DNA of 5,050 bases. Source: an uncultured Oscillospiraceae bacterium. Lineage in GTDB: Bacteria > Bacillota > Clostridia > Oscillospirales > Acutalibacteraceae. The first letter of the stretch is position 1. The number at the start of each line of letters is the position of its first letter. Shown here piece by piece: positions 4,222-5,050 of this stretch. The translations under genes and the position numbers were made by a program. The notes beneath the pieces are model-generated. The model was not told where the DNA came from and made no database searches. It was given only the letters and a program-made list of their open reading frames with translations. The DNA lies in assembly GCA_900555545.1 (NCBI GenBank), contig USLQ01000107.1, positions 1 to 5,050 on the forward strand. The letters are read 5' to 3'.

Positions 4222-5050
4222 TTACAACCAGCGTATAAAAGCAGTCTTGTCGCAGCTATTGAATCCGTTATGGCGATAAAAATCAAGTGTTTTTGAATCC
4301 TTGGCTCCTGTCATAAGCATCACCTTATAGCAGCCTGCCTTTTTTGCCGCAGTGACCGCCTGTTCAACACAAGCACTTGCTAATCCACGCCCGCGGTACT
4401 GCTGATCCGTTACAACATTCTCGATCAATGCATAAGGCCGAAGACCGTGGGTGAGATTCTCGATCATAATACAGCTGCATGAGGAGACTATCTTCCCATC
4501 CTGTTCCACCACAAAAATATGATAATCGGGTGACGACACAATCGCATTCCAGATCCGACTCAATGAACTGCTCTGCTCCGGAATATCCGTTTCATGTAGA
4601 TGAAGATAGAGGTGAAGCAACGCATCCAGATCCTCGTGCCGTACTTCCCGAACCGCTACGCAGGAATAATCATACCGCTGTATCTCCATCCTCACGGTAC
4701 CAGCCGAATAACGGCGTATCAACTCCGCATAATCACCAGGGGAAAAGGCGCTATCGGATATTAGAATCTCGTAGTCCACCCCACGCAGGGAATGGCCGCA
4801 ACCGGATGGCAAGAATCCATTGCGCAGATAAAAGTCTCGGCGCCGCCTCCGCTGATGGTAGTTGACTGACTCAGGGATCACCTGTTCAATATCCAGGGCG
4901 ATGGTCCGATGATCCCCACAATAACCTCGGATCGCGTTGAGGATCTGCGTCCCATAACCATGTGAGCGGAGGGCGTCCTCCACAGCCAGATACATCAGCA
5001 CCCCCAGATGCTCCCCAAGCAGCAAATAGGCCAAACCACAAAAGCGGCCG
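4222..5050 (-). CDS. Tandem GNAT N-acetyltransferase (two GNAT domains), N-terminus beyond the window
   Basis: The frame is open from 5050 to the TAA at 4222, giving 275 visible residues. A TTG at 5034 could be read as a start, but the first strands of the first domain would then be missing, and the frame continues upstream as GRFCG, so I call the gene partial. Numbering from 5034: the first GNAT domain shows motif A YLAVEDALRSHGYGTQIL (15-32) and RRRRRDFYLRNGF (62-74). The second, about 126-270 (nt 4659-4222), shows VAVREVRHEDLDALLHLY, IFVVEQDGKIVSSCS, motif A IENVVTDQQYRGRGLASA (204-221), and DFYRHNGF (251-258). Both acetyl-CoA loops look intact. An internal ATG (Met116) before the second domain has no proper ribosome binding site, so the domains are a true fusion. 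Substrates are unknown. It heads the operon with the methyltransferase. Alternative: two GNATs fused recently. Confidence 0.88.
   Translation of the reverse strand, partial: GRFCGLAYLLLGEHLGVLMYLAVEDALRSHGYGTQILNAIRGYCGDHRTIALDIEQVIPESVNYHQRRRRRDFYLRNGFLPSGCGHSLRGVDYEILISDSAFSPGDYAELIRRYSAGTVRMEIQRYDYSCVAVREVRHEDLDALLHLYLHLHETDIPEQSSSLSRIWNAIVSSPDYHIFVVEQDGKIVSSCSCIMIENLTHGLRPYALIENVVTDQQYRGRGLASACVEQAVTAAKKAGCYKVMLMTGAKDSKTLDFYRHNGFNSCDKTAFIRWL

Noticed and set aside
4479..4865. Plus-strand open frame opposite the double GNAT gene
   Set aside because: Antisense image with a Pro/His/Arg-rich translation; no ribosome binding site.
1..5050. CRISPR array, IS element, tRNA or riboswitch
   Set aside because: I saw no regularly spaced repeats, no terminal inverted repeats with a transposase, no cloverleaf-like segment and no recognisable riboswitch core on either strand.

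Overview
The window looks like a piece of chromosome from an anaerobic, spore-forming member of the Firmicutes (class Clostridia, perhaps the Oscillospiraceae/Ruminococcaceae side). The case rests on a clear SpoIIID sporulation regulator whose opening residues (MKGMVEERAVELANYII) are of the clostridial type, strong GGAGG-type ribosome binding sites, several TTG starts and many small accessory regulators and acetyltransferases. The lineage is an inference; no rRNA or tRNA gene is present to confirm it.

Layout: (1) Positions 1-223, minus strand: the first 74 residues of a secreted or membrane-anchored glycoside hydrolase, most like GH95 (alpha-L-fucosidase family), cut by the window edge. (2) 494-751, plus: spoIIID, with a TTG start and a candidate sigma-E promoter. 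(3) 865-1662, plus: proC (pyrroline-5-carboxylate reductase), closed by a textbook intrinsic terminator. (4) 1714-2160, minus: a YjaB-like GNAT acetyltransferase with a TTG start. (5) 2268-2768, minus: a divergent SLOG/DUF1273 (YpsA-like) protein with its own terminator. Diverging from it are (6) 2824-3039 and 3169-3411, plus: two small related XRE-family HTH proteins, the second with an extended -10 promoter, a candidate operator and a very strong terminator. (7) 3479-4207 and 4222-5050, minus: a two-gene operon of a class I SAM-dependent methyltransferase preceded by a tandem double-domain GNAT acetyltransferase that runs off the right edge.

How the genes fit together: spoIIID and proC are housekeeping or developmental genes. 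The rest is accessory material. The most system-like part is the cluster of a degenerate SLOG-fold protein divergent from two paralogous solo HTH proteins; it may be a self-regulated sensing cassette, but nothing in the window proves a function. The methyltransferase/GNAT pair is probably co-transcribed (14 nt between the genes) and may modify small molecules; the substrates cannot be told from sequence. No IS element, CRISPR array, tRNA, rRNA or recognised riboswitch was seen.
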